Shown here: positions 26,177-37,800 of the stretch, one piece after another
How positions within the stretch are numbered: position 1 is the first letter of the stretch
Layout of the letters: each line of letters begins with the position of its first letter
Assembly (NCBI GenBank): GCA_013396635.1
Contig: WBMW01005516.1
Coordinates: 187,561 to 251,560 of the forward strand
Direction of reading: 5' to 3'
Origin: Penelope pileata
Taxonomy: Eukaryota > Chordata > Aves > Galliformes > Cracidae
Length of the DNA stretch: 64,000 nucleotides
Program-made: the position numbers and the translations under genes
Notes under the pieces: generated by a model
What the model was told of the DNA's origin: nothing
Seen by the model: only the letters and a program-made list of their open reading frames with translations
The model's database searches: none

Positions 26177-26999
26177 TGTGATGTGTTGGCCATGGCTATC
26201 AGTCAGGCACCCACGTAGCCATTTCCTTACTATCCCCACACTCCCAGTGAGATAGAAATAAAGAGAGAAAATAGAAGCAACAAAAATAAAAAAATCCTCA
26301 TGGATCAAAATAAAGACAGGGAAATCACTGATCATTAGCTGCTGTGGGCAAACTAGACTTGATTGGGGCATTTAGCTTAATCTCTTGACAATTAACACAA
26401 GTATTTGAGTGTTGATTCAGGAACTGTGAAACAAAAAAAGACGAACACACAGTTAGGGAAAACATCTTCCATTATTCTTCCACAGGCTCAGCTTCACTCC
26501 CTCACACCAGACACCTCTCCTTTCCCCTTCTTATTACCTTAGGTTATGGTCAATCCTTTCAATGAGGCAACGAGTGATGCAGAGGGTCAGGATGTGCAGT
26601 TTTCTCTGCTTTCTTGCACGCTATTTTCCTATGCTCCAGATCCTTGGTATGGTAGCTGCTTCACCATGGGGACCCTTCTACTCTTCTGACTTTGATGTTC
26701 CCTCTGTTGCTCTCCCTTATCTCTTTCTTTTTCCATTTATATATGTATCGCCTTCTTTCTCTCTTCATCTCCTTTCTCTTTCTTTTCTTCTCTCTCTCTC
26801 TCATTCTTTATACTCTCTTTTATTCTTTCTACCTCTCTCTGTTTCTTCATTCTCTCCATATTGCCTTTACCTTGGTGTTTTTGCCCTTTTAAAAAATCTG
26901 TTTTCCTCTTATGGGCTCAGCTGTGTCCTGTGGTGAGTCCGCTACTGAGCCAGCAGCATCCTCAACCTCTGCCAAACCTTGCTGTGTATACCCACTACA
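26177..26999 (-). mobile_element. Solo LTR of a second avian ERVL-like family
   Basis: Read on the minus strand, it starts with a degenerate TGTACTGGGTTTACGTGGCA-type edge (plus-strand CTTGCTGTGTATACCCACTA near the right end). It then passes GGACTCACCACAGGACACAG, a purine-rich stretch, GAAGCTGAGCCTGTGGAAGA, AATTGTCAAGAGATTAAGC and AGTCTAGTTTGCCCACAGCA, and ends GGCCAACACATCACA. This is the layout of a very common bird ERVL-type LTR. No internal retroviral genes flank it. The purine-rich stretch (pyrimidine on the plus strand, 26696-26865) gives chance frames of 66 and 124 codons. Target duplications are not visible. The family name is from memory and the class assignment is likely rather than certain. 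Confidence 0.75.
26696..26865 (+). repeat. Polypyrimidine stretch (TCTTT-rich) within the LTR
   Basis: About 170 bases are mostly C and T on the plus strand, with short CT repeats (near 26791-26802). It is part of the ERVL-like LTR and has probably been extended by slippage. Such stretches can form triplex DNA; that is inference only. Confidence 0.8.
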
Positions 27000-27096
27000 A
27001 ATGTTAACAAAAAGGAAGAGCTGAAAAGTAAGATAAACAAGATTTGGAGTTCTTAGGTTGTGAAGCTAAAGGACTGTAAGAAGGGGAAGAAAGCGT

Positions 27097-27284
27097 GTTG
27101 AAGCACTGGAACAGGTTGTCCTGAGAGGTGGTGGAAGCCCCATCTCTGGAGACATTAAAGGTCAGGCTGGACCAAGTTCTGGGCAACCTGATCTAGCTGT
27201 AGATGTCCCTGTACATTGCAGGAGAGCTGGACTAGATGACCTTTAAAGGCCCCTTCTTACTCCAAGGATTCTATGATTCTATGA
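27097..27284 (+). repeat. CR1 3' end
   Basis: This is a 5'-truncated CR1 with AAGCACTGGAACAGGTTGTC, the ORF2 C-terminal coding remnant and a 3' UTR with GACTAGATGACCTTTAAAGG, ending AAGGATTCTATGATTCTATG. Its last 92 bases match, inverted, the nested CR1 at 25370-25462 with about 8 mismatches by eye. Confidence 0.92.
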
Positions 27285-27719
27285 AAACAACATGAGTAAT
27301 TTGTTATAATAAAGACAAAAAAACATTTTTACTTATGTTCTTAAAAACTAGTAATTTTTCACTGTATTCATTATACAGAAAATGCCAATCACTAACCATA
27401 AGCATAGTCCTGTGTCTAATTGTAGTGACAAGCATCTGAGCACACAAGTAAAATCTTTTTTTAAAAAATGTTTTTACTATTACACACATTAACACTTTTC
27501 AAATGATCTGCATTCCAGAAGTTAATATAACTCAACAAAACCAGCTGTTTTTCCACAACATTAATTAAAGGATAGTTGGATCAAATCTATTTCATATAAA
27601 ATGTCTGGTTAGAAGAAATTTCTTTGCATTGAGCAGAAACATTCTGACCTGCTTCCTACTTATTAATACAGTTATTTCTGAAATTACTATTATTTTAAAG
27701 CAATCACTGCATTTTCTAC

Positions 27720-27900
27720 TGGATACTTTGAGCCCATATTGACTTGGGTACATTTGTTTCTTCTAATGTCAATAATGATAAATGACGTTCTGCATGATGC
27801 GGCTCAATACTTTGAATCAAATAATTGTAATTATCTGTAGTTATTTTGTAAAGGCAGCTGTTACTGCAGCTGACAGAATGATCCTGTAACTCTTATCCTT
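27720..27900. promoter_or_regulatory. Candidate regulatory segment with paired E-boxes
   Basis: Two CAGCTG E-boxes start 12 bases apart (27855-27860 and 27867-27872), next to AATTGTAATTATCTG and TTTGAATCAAATAAT homeodomain-like sites. The arrangement resembles a compact enhancer, but nothing here proves it. Confidence 0.2.
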
Positions 27901-28139
27901 TAAAATTCTTAAATTAGAATTTTTTAAATTGGAGAAAAATGGTAACCATTAAAAATACAGAATTTTCCCATATCATTCTGCACCTACCCCTCCATCTTCT
28001 TTTCAAGCAGTTATTCTAACCTACTGGTTTACTGGAATGTATTGTAGAAAGTTATGCTGTTAGACTTTATAGTATGCACAGTGGTATACTAGAAGCATGC
28101 AATTCATTATAACCTGTGACCTTTGTCAAGATGTTAGGT

Positions 28140-28520
28140 CTCCAACAGTGAGTGAGCGGTTACTTTGAAAGAAATCATAGGAACTATAACAGTCAGATCA
28201 AACTGAAATTGCCAAAAGATTATTTTAAATAAACCTAGTCCAAGCATTGGAGTTTGTGATGCACCAGGATTTTACAGTTACATCTGGTTCCGTTTGTTGC
28301 CATCAGTTAAAAAATGAATAAGGGAAAACAAAAGTTATGCAATAAACGAGAATATAACTGTTTCCGGACTTCTGATTATGCAACACTATCGAGGAATGAA
28401 TGTCATCAAATCTGCAGAGTCAGATCCTTTTTCACTTGTGAGGCAGTTGTGTTTTTAAGGAAAAAACTATTTGTTTAGTGGCAATCAATCGGAAGGAAGA
28501 GATTTTGCATTCATGTTTGC
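28140..28520. promoter_or_regulatory. Candidate conserved non-coding segment
   Basis: This is mixed-composition sequence free of recognised repeats. It has CpG-containing words that are rare in the surroundings (GAGCGGTTAC, TTCCGTTTG, AAACGAGAA, TTTCCGGAC, ATCGAGG, AATCGG). Persistence of CpG and complexity in AT-rich DNA can indicate constraint. This is inference only. Confidence 0.2.
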
Positions 28521-30064
28521 ATAGCGAGTGCTTAAAGATACTTAGGAAGATTCAAGAAGAAATGTTTCCATTCCATTATTCTGTTCATTGTCTATTTCTA
28601 GGTGAGACTTGAAAAACACATAGCAACTTCTGATCATTTTAGCTTTTTTTCCTAACATAGACTGAGTTTAGAACAGCAAAAGTTACTGTTACATTAAAAA
28701 TTAAAGGACAATTGAAAGTATTTATAGCCATCTTATACAATTTCAACATAATTTTCGAATAGACATTAAGGAGGAAATGTGGTCTAGTCAAAAGTATGTG
28801 TAGTAATTAATTTATGAAAAAAGGATATTTTATTTGAAACAATGTTGTAGAGGGAAGATATTTATTGTTAACAACCTAGATTAATTTTTTGTAATTTACA
28901 AAAAGAGGTTCACAAATAATCATTTCCTCTACGAAGTCTTTGCCATTTTTATCTTCAGGACCACCTTAATGTTATTTTGTCTTTCCCATTTGATAGACAT
29001 CAAAGAAAGAACTGGGGGCTCTTCTGCAAATAATGACAAAACCTTCAGTGACTTCCGTGATCCTAGCTTTTATCTATCTGTCTGAAATTTTAAGAAATAT
29101 ATTTTAATGCGTAGAAATAAATAAATAAACAGTAAAATGTTCCTTGTAAATCATATGAAATGTATTCTTTTAGGCATGTAAAGGCTTGTTCATTTGCTCA
29201 ATGTTATTTTGCATATCTGATCCAAAGTATGATGTACATTGACGCCAATGGGATATTTTTTCAAAACTTTCAAAAGACATTCTAGAAGACAACTTCAAGA
29301 GAACTTTCTTATACAGAAAACATACTGAAAATGTTTTAGCATTTTTCAATTATGTATATGGAATATATGTAGAGAGAGATAATATTCTTCATTTTTACCA
29401 ACAACTGTTATTTTAATGTAGAAGATTGATTTTAAACAAGCAATAAATTAATCCAGCCTTCATGAGTGTTAAATGTTTTATTCCCGATGCAACTTCTCTC
29501 AAAGAAGATCAGAATACATAGTGAGTTGAGTCTGTGGAATTTTTGAACTTTATTCTCAGTGTCAAACAGCAGATTGATCATCAGAATGCAACAGCTGTTT
29601 GATATAATTTTTCTTTTTAGAAGCTTACTTTTATGAAGGTGAGATCTGGCTACATAATTCTTGAGTATGGTAACAGGGTTTTGTTGCTGAAGGACAAAGA
29701 ATGAGAAAAGGTTGCAGTGCACAATTGAAGTCTGCACATTATGATTTTTCTAAACAGATATAAATCACGCACTGAAGAGTCATGGAGTGAGTAATACACA
29801 TGCTTTTCATAACCAGTCAAACTTGAAGAGAATGAAAAATGTTTGCTAGTATCAACTCACCCCAGTAGACAGTAATCCACATAACAAGAAACACTTAATT
29901 GAGTCCATTTGCCAGTCTCTGCTCAGCAAGGGCCTTGTAATGAAATAACGTGTAATAACATACCTTTCATCCCTAGAGAGAGGGTCTCTGCAGGTCAAGG
30001 TTGGGGTCATTGCAAGGGCAAGGTCAGGTAGCTTATGTTGAAGCTGCGATTGCCGCATCAAATT

Positions 30065-30114
30065 GTCTCTCTCTCACCCTCTCTCTCTCTCTTCTTCTTT
30101 TTTTTTTTTTTCAG
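30065..30114 (+). repeat. (CT)n and poly-T tract ending in CAG
   Basis: CT repeats run into CTTCTTC and a 14-T run, followed by CAG|TGAAG. The layout resembles a strong polypyrimidine tract and 3' splice site. No open exon was recognised downstream, so it is recorded as a simple repeat. Confidence 0.6.
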
Positions 30115-30639
30115 TGAAGAAAATTTATTTTATGGGCTATTTTTTAGCCTTCCTTATCAAACACTTGTTTGACCTGTCTTTCAGCAAGGCCCCTATAATA
30201 TTAGAGCAGGATATTGCCACTGAAAATTAAATACGCTATGAAAATGGATTAACATTGCATATTTGGTATTTATTAAACTAACCCTAATGAGTGAGTCCAT
30301 GATTTTTTTATGAATTTCTTCAACTTGCCCTTTTCTGCCAGCAAAGAGAGTTGTTATAAATTAAGCTACCAGAGTGCCTACGAGAAATACCTCATAAAAT
30401 GCTGAACACCTTGTGGAGTTGGGCATTTTGTTTCAAAGATACAAAGAAAAGCCAGTGAAAGCAAATGAATTTTATATTTCCATTCCATTATACTATTGTA
30501 TAGTAATAAAATATTCTTAGAACTTTGAATAATTAGTAAGAAAAAATGTTTTTATAATTGGCTGTAATGAAATAAAACTGATAAAATATTTCAATAAATT
30601 AGTATGAGGATAAGCAAATTGAAATCATGAAAGAGGGAA

Positions 30640-30810
30640 CCTGTGCCTTCTAAAATGATCTGAAGTCAAGTATCAGCTCATGGTCTTGCCCAGATGACGC
30701 CTTATCACTGGGATTTTATGTTGGCATAAATATTCAGGATGCCAGCTAACGTGAGGGACCACGCATGCATAGAGGAGCCATAAATGAGACGTTTTACTGT
30801 ATATGTCTTC
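30640..30810. promoter_or_regulatory. Candidate conserved non-coding segment
   Basis: Balanced composition with GATGACGCC, AACGTGAGGGACCACGC and GAGACG words in otherwise AT-rich DNA, and no repeat signature. Function is unknown and the support is weak. Confidence 0.18.
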
Positions 30811-31355
30811 GTAGGAAATCAGAAGTGATCCTCCTCTCTTGTAGAATTATGAGAGATAGAGAAATTTAATCCAATCTGCATTTTCAGAATGTATAAATCT
30901 TAGATGGTAGGTGAATCTTAGATTTAAAAGGTAATAATAATATATATAAAAAATAAAACACTGTATATTAACTACTTAGCTTTGCATCAACTACATCACT
31001 CTCCCACAGAGAATGTGACTCTAACAGAATGGTTTACGGTCCATAATTATGGATGTCACTTGGGAACATTACAAATACAGATTCACTTAATTTATATATA
31101 TTTTGCAAGGGTTCTTTCTTGTTTCAAGATTGCTTTGTCAGAAAAAATTCAGACACTGATAAACACTTTACAGCTCCCATAGAGTTTTTCTTTCAGTTTC
31201 TGAAGCTTTCTTAAGCTTCCAATGTTACACAGACTCTTTTTTTTCTGAAAAATATCAACAATTGATCAATAATTAACAAGTTCAATAAGAGTATATCATT
31301 ATCTCTCTTTGGCAACACTGATTTTTTAACCAAGAGTTTATAGTAAAGAATTTAA

Positions 31356-31830
31356 TTCATAGAATCATAGAGTCCTTAGAGTTGGAAGGGACCTTTAAAG
31401 ATCATCTAGTCCAACTCCCCTGCAACGTACAGGGACATCTACAGCTAGATCACGTTGCCCAGAGCTTGGTCCAGCCTGACCTTTAATGTCTCCAGGGATG
31501 GGGCTTCCACCACCTCTCAGGACAAACTGTTCCAGTGCTTCACCACCCACACTGTAAAAAAAACTTTTTCCTTATATCCAATCTAAATCTCCCCTTTTAG
31601 TTTGGAACCATTTCCGCTTGTCCTATCATCACAGATCCTGCTGTCTGTCCCCTTCTTTCTTATAGCCCCCCTTTAGATACTGAATGGCTATTAGGTCTCC
31701 ACGGAGCCTCCTCTTTCCAGCCTGAACAGCCCCAGCTCTCTCAGCCTGTCCTCGTAGGAGAGATGTTCCATCCCTTGGATCATTTTTGTGGTCCTCCTCT
31801 AGACATGCTCTGACAGGTTCATGTCTCTAT
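31356..31830 (-). repeat. CR1 3' portion, 5'-truncated
   Basis: The plus strand begins ATTCATAGAATCATAGAGTC (reverse of the CR1 tail), continues through CATCTAGTCCAACTCCCCTG and the ORF2 C-terminus, and fades near CATGCTCTGACAGGTTCATG. It is the same subfamily as the pieces at 25370 and 27097 (shared ACATCTACAGCTAGATCA block). Small indels break the coding frame. About 475 bases are retained. Confidence 0.93.
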
Positions 31831-34800
31831 TCATGATCATGTCTCAATTCATGATCTCTTCCTGATCAAGAAGCCCAATTCTTGTTTTCTCAGCTTAATC
31901 TCAGGCACAAGCAGAGAGTCAAGCTACCTCCTGCCTGCTCTTTGGCTGGGCCCTGTGTCATGTATAACTGACTACCATGAAGAAGAGTAGAAACTGCAGT
32001 TATCTGAGAGGGGTAAAAAGGGAAATTCAGGATGAGTCATGGTTTGGTAGGTGGGGCTTTCCCCTCAGCGGTAGGTGACTGGGTTACTAATATAAAAAGA
32101 CTCGCACCCAAGCATATATTCAGAAAAAGTGTGCAGATTGCATTATGGAAATGGGGAAATACCTAAAATTCCCTACTCTTTGTTTTGAAATCATGTAACT
32201 GAGAAATAATCACCTAAGCTATGGGGACTAGATTTTCTCGCAAAGTCCTTCCTTACCCTCCCTATACAATGCATACAGAAAAGTAACTAAATTGTGGCCA
32301 TCTTCAGCTTTTCAGGGACTTGTCTCTTTGTCTCTTCATTGACTTTGCAAAGAGTGTTGGCAGTTATGCTGGGAAGTCTGGATTGCCTACCTGTCTGAGA
32401 AAGGACATATAAACTCCCAGTGAGGAAAGGCCTAAAGCAGGCACTTCCAGTAAAGAGACTGGCTTCCATCCTTATTTTCCAGGCATAATATTCTGGTTCT
32501 AACAGATTTATGAGAATTAATTACTTCTTTTTAACACGTAACAGGGAACTGATTTTTTAACCTCTAAACCAACTTAGACACTCCAGCCAGAAGCCTTGAA
32601 TACTTTGTCAGATTATCTTGTTTATAAAGCATGATATGCAAACATCTGTGCTCTGCTCCTCTGTCATCAAACATTTAAGAAAGACTTGATTTTATGGCAT
32701 ACACAAAGGCCAGTATGTGTGTACACTGGCTGACTGGATGTGACAAGATTTTGGTAAGTAACAGTTCGCTCAAGGAGACCAGTGACATCTTAGGGAAACT
32801 AGTCAAAAAAAAAAAAAAAAGGGAGAGACAGGTATTTATAGAAGGTAACAAATATTACTCGTGTGAACAAATAGATTCACACTTCTATTTTGATTTGGAC
32901 AAAATAAAATAAATTTGCAAGGATCTTTCCCTTTTTGAAATGTAGTCGTTGAAAATGGTTCACATCATGTTATGTGCAGTTTAGAAGAGCAGGCCTTCTA
33001 AAAAAGCAGATCTCTGAAGGAAAAAAGTGAATTAAAGTTGTAATTTAGTGTCATTATTAAACAGAAATGAAAAAAGTCCAAACTCATACTGGACTTTGAA
33101 TAAGGACTATATCAATTGCTTATCCTGTGCTATAACTGTTAATAACAGATGCAAAGGGAAACATTACTCTTCAAATATCTACAGGAAAATAAATCTCTCT
33201 TTTAAAAAACCCAACCAAGCAAACTAAGAAAAATCTGACTGACATTTTGAAAATACAGTTCTCTGTTCTTCATTTAGTTTGCAGAACTGTGTTAATTCAA
33301 GTGGCCAGCAAGGTTAGAGTTAAGAGGAGAGAATGACACAATTCCTGTCTGTTCCCTCCATTTAAGTAAAAATGTGTAAATATAGCCAAATTCTACCTTA
33401 GGATATAACTCTGGTTACATCTTAATTTGTAGAAATAATTAGATCAAATTAGATCATGGAAAGTTTAATTAACCAGACATAGCTTTGAATTAAAGTCCAT
33501 TTTCATCAGAAATTGGAAAAGACCTAAGTAATTCAGTACTCATTATTTCATGATTTAACATCAAGCATCATGGAGACTGTAAGTAAGAAAATAATTTAAA
33601 AAAAAAAAAAGAAAGCAAAGCAAACATCCACACTCCAAGATTTTAAGCTGTATTAAGATGTCATGTGGCTCTTACAGAAAAAAATAAAAACAAAACAAAA
33701 CAGGATTTAGATGCTCGAGGGAGTGTACCAAGCCAGCTTTCAATGGGGCAAAAGTTCATTCATTCCATTAACTAGGCTCCAAATTTCATGACATGATTCT
33801 TTAACGCACCTCCACCATAAAACACATTTAACATAATTCTTCCTTTCTATAATTTTGAAATATGCACATAATCTATTACTTATATGAAAGGGACCATTAT
33901 GAAATAGTTCATCCAGTGCAACACTGCCTGATTATAATTAGTTCTATTAGCATTCATTATGTAAAATTAATTTGTGTTAATGTGGATATAATCTCATCAT
34001 TTGATCAGAATTTGAAACCAATTAATGTCTACCCAATAAAAAGAGTTATTTATTATACAAAGAGCTTCCTTATCTTCTGAAGTTGCTCTTGAACATAATT
34101 CACCCTGTGCATTATATAATCTGTAAACTAACACAAGAATCATCTGCGATACACAGCATGATCCAGTAAGATACAGTTTATACAAGCCCCAGTACTTAGT
34201 GAAGTTCTTGGCTTTCTCACTGTCTATTTGAGTAGCTCATTCACAGGGCAGTAATCCAATATGAGAAAAAAGGGCAAAATAAACAATTCCATTTCTCTTG
34301 CTGGAAATCCTTTCTGTCCAAACAGAAAATTTGAATATGGTACACGTTTTAAATTTTTAGCTATGATTCTTCCCCTGAAGATTTTTAATTGATATAAATT
34401 AGTCTAGCAGCACTGATTTTAATGGAAGCATATTAAAGTTGTTAAGAATCAGGTTCTATAATGTGTTTATGAAAATATGTTGAGAGAGATTGTGGAACAG
34501 ACTCTGGTTTGTGCTCAACAATGCTCTTCAAATTAAACAGTTTCACTGAAATCAATAGGACCTATTACAGATGAAGACATTCACCCTGAGTAGGGGTCTG
34601 GCAAGGAAAGTCGTGTTGAGATTGCTTTCCATTTAATGACTGGGAAACTTTAAAACATTCATCTATGCTTTTGAGGGAAGTGAGTAATGTCCACTAAAGT
34701 TACAAGATTTATGAGGAATGTCCAATTCAATTTCATTAAGAAAAGACTAAAAATTTCTTCTCTGCCCTTAAGACGAAAACCATATGCAAGACAATGTGTC

Positions 34801-37800
34801 TTTCTCAATTGACAGAGCGACTGAGAAACAACAGTTTACATAGAAAATGTTTATTATTATTATCTATCATATATTTATCCATATACTTTTGTAATTAATT
34901 AGCAGAATTTGCCTTTATTATACTTGCTAAGGATTGTTGTAAGGGAGTTCTGTTCAGTATTTCAAAGTGGAAACTGCTTTTTTGACCCTTTAGACGTATA
35001 AGTGACTCTAGATAGCTGTACTAGAAATGCTCTAACTCAAGTCTCTTATCAGTCTTAGATCGTCTCCAAAAATTGAAAAAGATGCCAGCTCCTTTCCCAG
35101 AACAAATCTTAAGTTTCAGCTAACACCTTTGAGATTACATGCTACAGTCTCTGCAAAGCTATTTTGCACATAACTGCTGGATTGACCATAAGACATTGTT
35201 CTTATTGCTTCAGATATGTGAGATGTGAAAAGTTCTTTCAAAATTTTTGATTGTTTTAGGGTGAATTTAAAGGTGTATGGTCCCAAATGTACCCTAAACT
35301 GAGCAAGTAAATTGATGCTTAGTTAATCGAAGATGCATATGGACATACAAGTTCAAAATGTGACTCTACTTTTAAGGGTGTTGAAGTTTGACTGTACAAT
35401 TCAGGTTGCACATTCAAACAACTGAAATGTGTATATTTAGCAAATGTTTAATGGATCATACATGTGCTATATGTATCTACTGAGTAATGGTAAAAAAAAA
35501 AAAAAGAAGCTAATAAATTATTCACTAAGGTAGACATTCTCGTTTTCCTGCTTAATTTTTTTTTTAAATTAAAAAAATAAAAAAAAAAACCCAGGCGCAA
35601 GGACTTTCTTTTTGTCAAACGATACTATTTTCATAATAAAAAATTCTAACTTCATTTTCTGGGTAATCTTCCCCAAAGAAGAGTTAAAATTACAGGGATT
35701 TTTTTCAATATAGATTCTTGGATTTATATTTATCTAATACTGTTCTCTCTAATGTAAATCGTAATTTTTCCTTTAACTAAAACACTGGAAAGCTGTTAAT
35801 ATTTACCTTCACTAAAATAGATCTTTAACTGTACCTCTCATATCCAACTTTTGCTTTAATTTTAGAAAGAATTGAACCTTAGAATTTTTAATTCCACTGT
35901 CTGATATATTGAGATTAAATAAAGATTAAATTCTAGTTCTTACAGTTCCAACAAGTTATTCCCACAACAAAAATAGTCAGTGAGCATAACCGAATGCCAC
36001 ATGCGTATTTGTCATTCACTTCCTACTAATTTATCAAAACGGACCAGTAATCATCAAGTCCAAGAGATTTTCCCTGATGTGCTTTGAAGCTACCTCACAA
36101 CTGAGAAGACGGTAATTTATCTTGAATATTAAAATGTTGTTTTCATACTGGTCCAGCAATATGACCTGAAGGAAATTTTTTGCAAGCTTTGGTTATAAAA
36201 TGATGCACGGGAATATTTTTTACATTCTGAATAAACAGGTCAGCACAAGGATACGCATTTTATGAAAAGTCTCAGTAGAAAAAGTTAACAGAGGTTTATG
36301 TACTGTGTTCCCAAACATGAGGAGGACACTGGAGAACAAATAGAGCCCTCATTCAAGAATGTATTTTAGAAAGGCATTTATTTGATTTTTTGAAATATGT
36401 ATGTTGTGTGTATGTTCAAGTTTCTTTGCCAACCTCAGGGTTTGTCTGGATGTCTACATTTTTGGTCTCAATGGATACAGCTATAGATATGACCAAAAAC
36501 AAACACTTTACTAGAAAGACCTCATCAAATTCCACAGTGGCAAAAAAAACCTGTTCATGATCCCCTGAAAATGGGTAAAATTGATCATGAATAATGCAAA
36601 ACTGATTAATTTGTTCTAAACATCTGAATTTACCCCATTGTATATGGTTTGTGATATACACCAAAATGGTAAAGAAAATTCAAAAAAATACATTAATTGT
36701 ATTAAACACATTTTTATTAACAATTCATGTGTCAATAGACAAATATCAAAGGCTTAAATTAATGGGATTTAAATGAGTGAGCTGTAGCCCCCAGAAAGAA
36801 AAAGATAAATCTTCCATCTTGGATTTGATTCTAAAAAATTGGAGTAGTAATTTCATAAACATCTAAGGGAGTTAGAGATAGAATTCCCTCTATGTTTCAG
36901 TGGGATTTGTGTCCATAACCCCTTTAGCCTCATTTGAAAATCTCAGTTGTAGGTTAATCTTTGAATGAAATGTATCTGATGTGCAGCTGGCCAGCGCAAG
37001 ACCTCTGCTGGAATGGCAGCAAGCTTAGACCTATTTGCATTGAAGTAGTCAAAATATGTGCAAGATATGAAACTACAGCACATAACACATTATTAGAAAA
37101 AAAATACATTTGAGCGAAAAACTAATAATTTCATTGTTTCAGGAATAGTTTTATAAGTTATGACCTACCTTCATAAACAATATAGAGAATTAAGAAATTG
37201 TATTTTTTGATCTTTGCGCACAGAGTAGTTACTGCTGAAAGGAGGAAAGACCAGAAGAACTGTAGAGATCTGAGTAGATAGGTACTGCTAGATTAATGAC
37301 TGGCAGTGTCAGAACTGAGATGCAGCAGCTTCACAGACTCACCCTTGCTAGAGGATGTTGCTATGGGTACCATCTCAGAGGTGTCACATAAAAAAATAAA
37401 ATAAAAAACAAGGGACAGGGAAAGACTGATCAACTACAAAAGGAAATAAAGGATATATATGACATTTATATGAAGACAGTCTCTGATACACAACAATATT
37501 TTATGTTATGGTGCAGTAGACTATTGAAAGAAGAGGTAACAAAAAAAATGTGTTTAATTCTCAAAAAGGATTTCAAAAACAACTTCAAAGGAAATATTAT
37601 GACCTAGGTTTTTAATATACCTGATTTAAAATAATATTTTTTGTTTAAAGTACAGGCAATGATAGAAAAGACACTCATTCATCACAGCGTTATCTGACAA
37701 CAAAAAATAATTATTTGTAGTATGTAATCACTATTCATAGATTTGTTATTATTTGGGACCACATAGAAACAAACAAATGTAATAAACGGTTGTTAGTCAG

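Larger units (their letters stand above)
27285..31355. other. Unique AT-rich DNA with candidate regulatory segments
   Basis: No mobile element or protein-coding exon was recognised. The longest frame is 101 codons at 29432-29737 (-) and has no family resemblance. Segments at 27720-27900, 28140-28520 and 30640-30810 look more complex than the flanks and are listed separately. A CT and T tract ending in TTTCAG lies at 30065-30114. Confidence 0.5.

Noticed and set aside
26562..26936. 124-codon frame with membrane-like Leu/Phe/Ser runs
   Set aside because: It lies in the polypyrimidine part of an ERVL-like LTR and its hydrophobicity comes from TCT/CTT codons.
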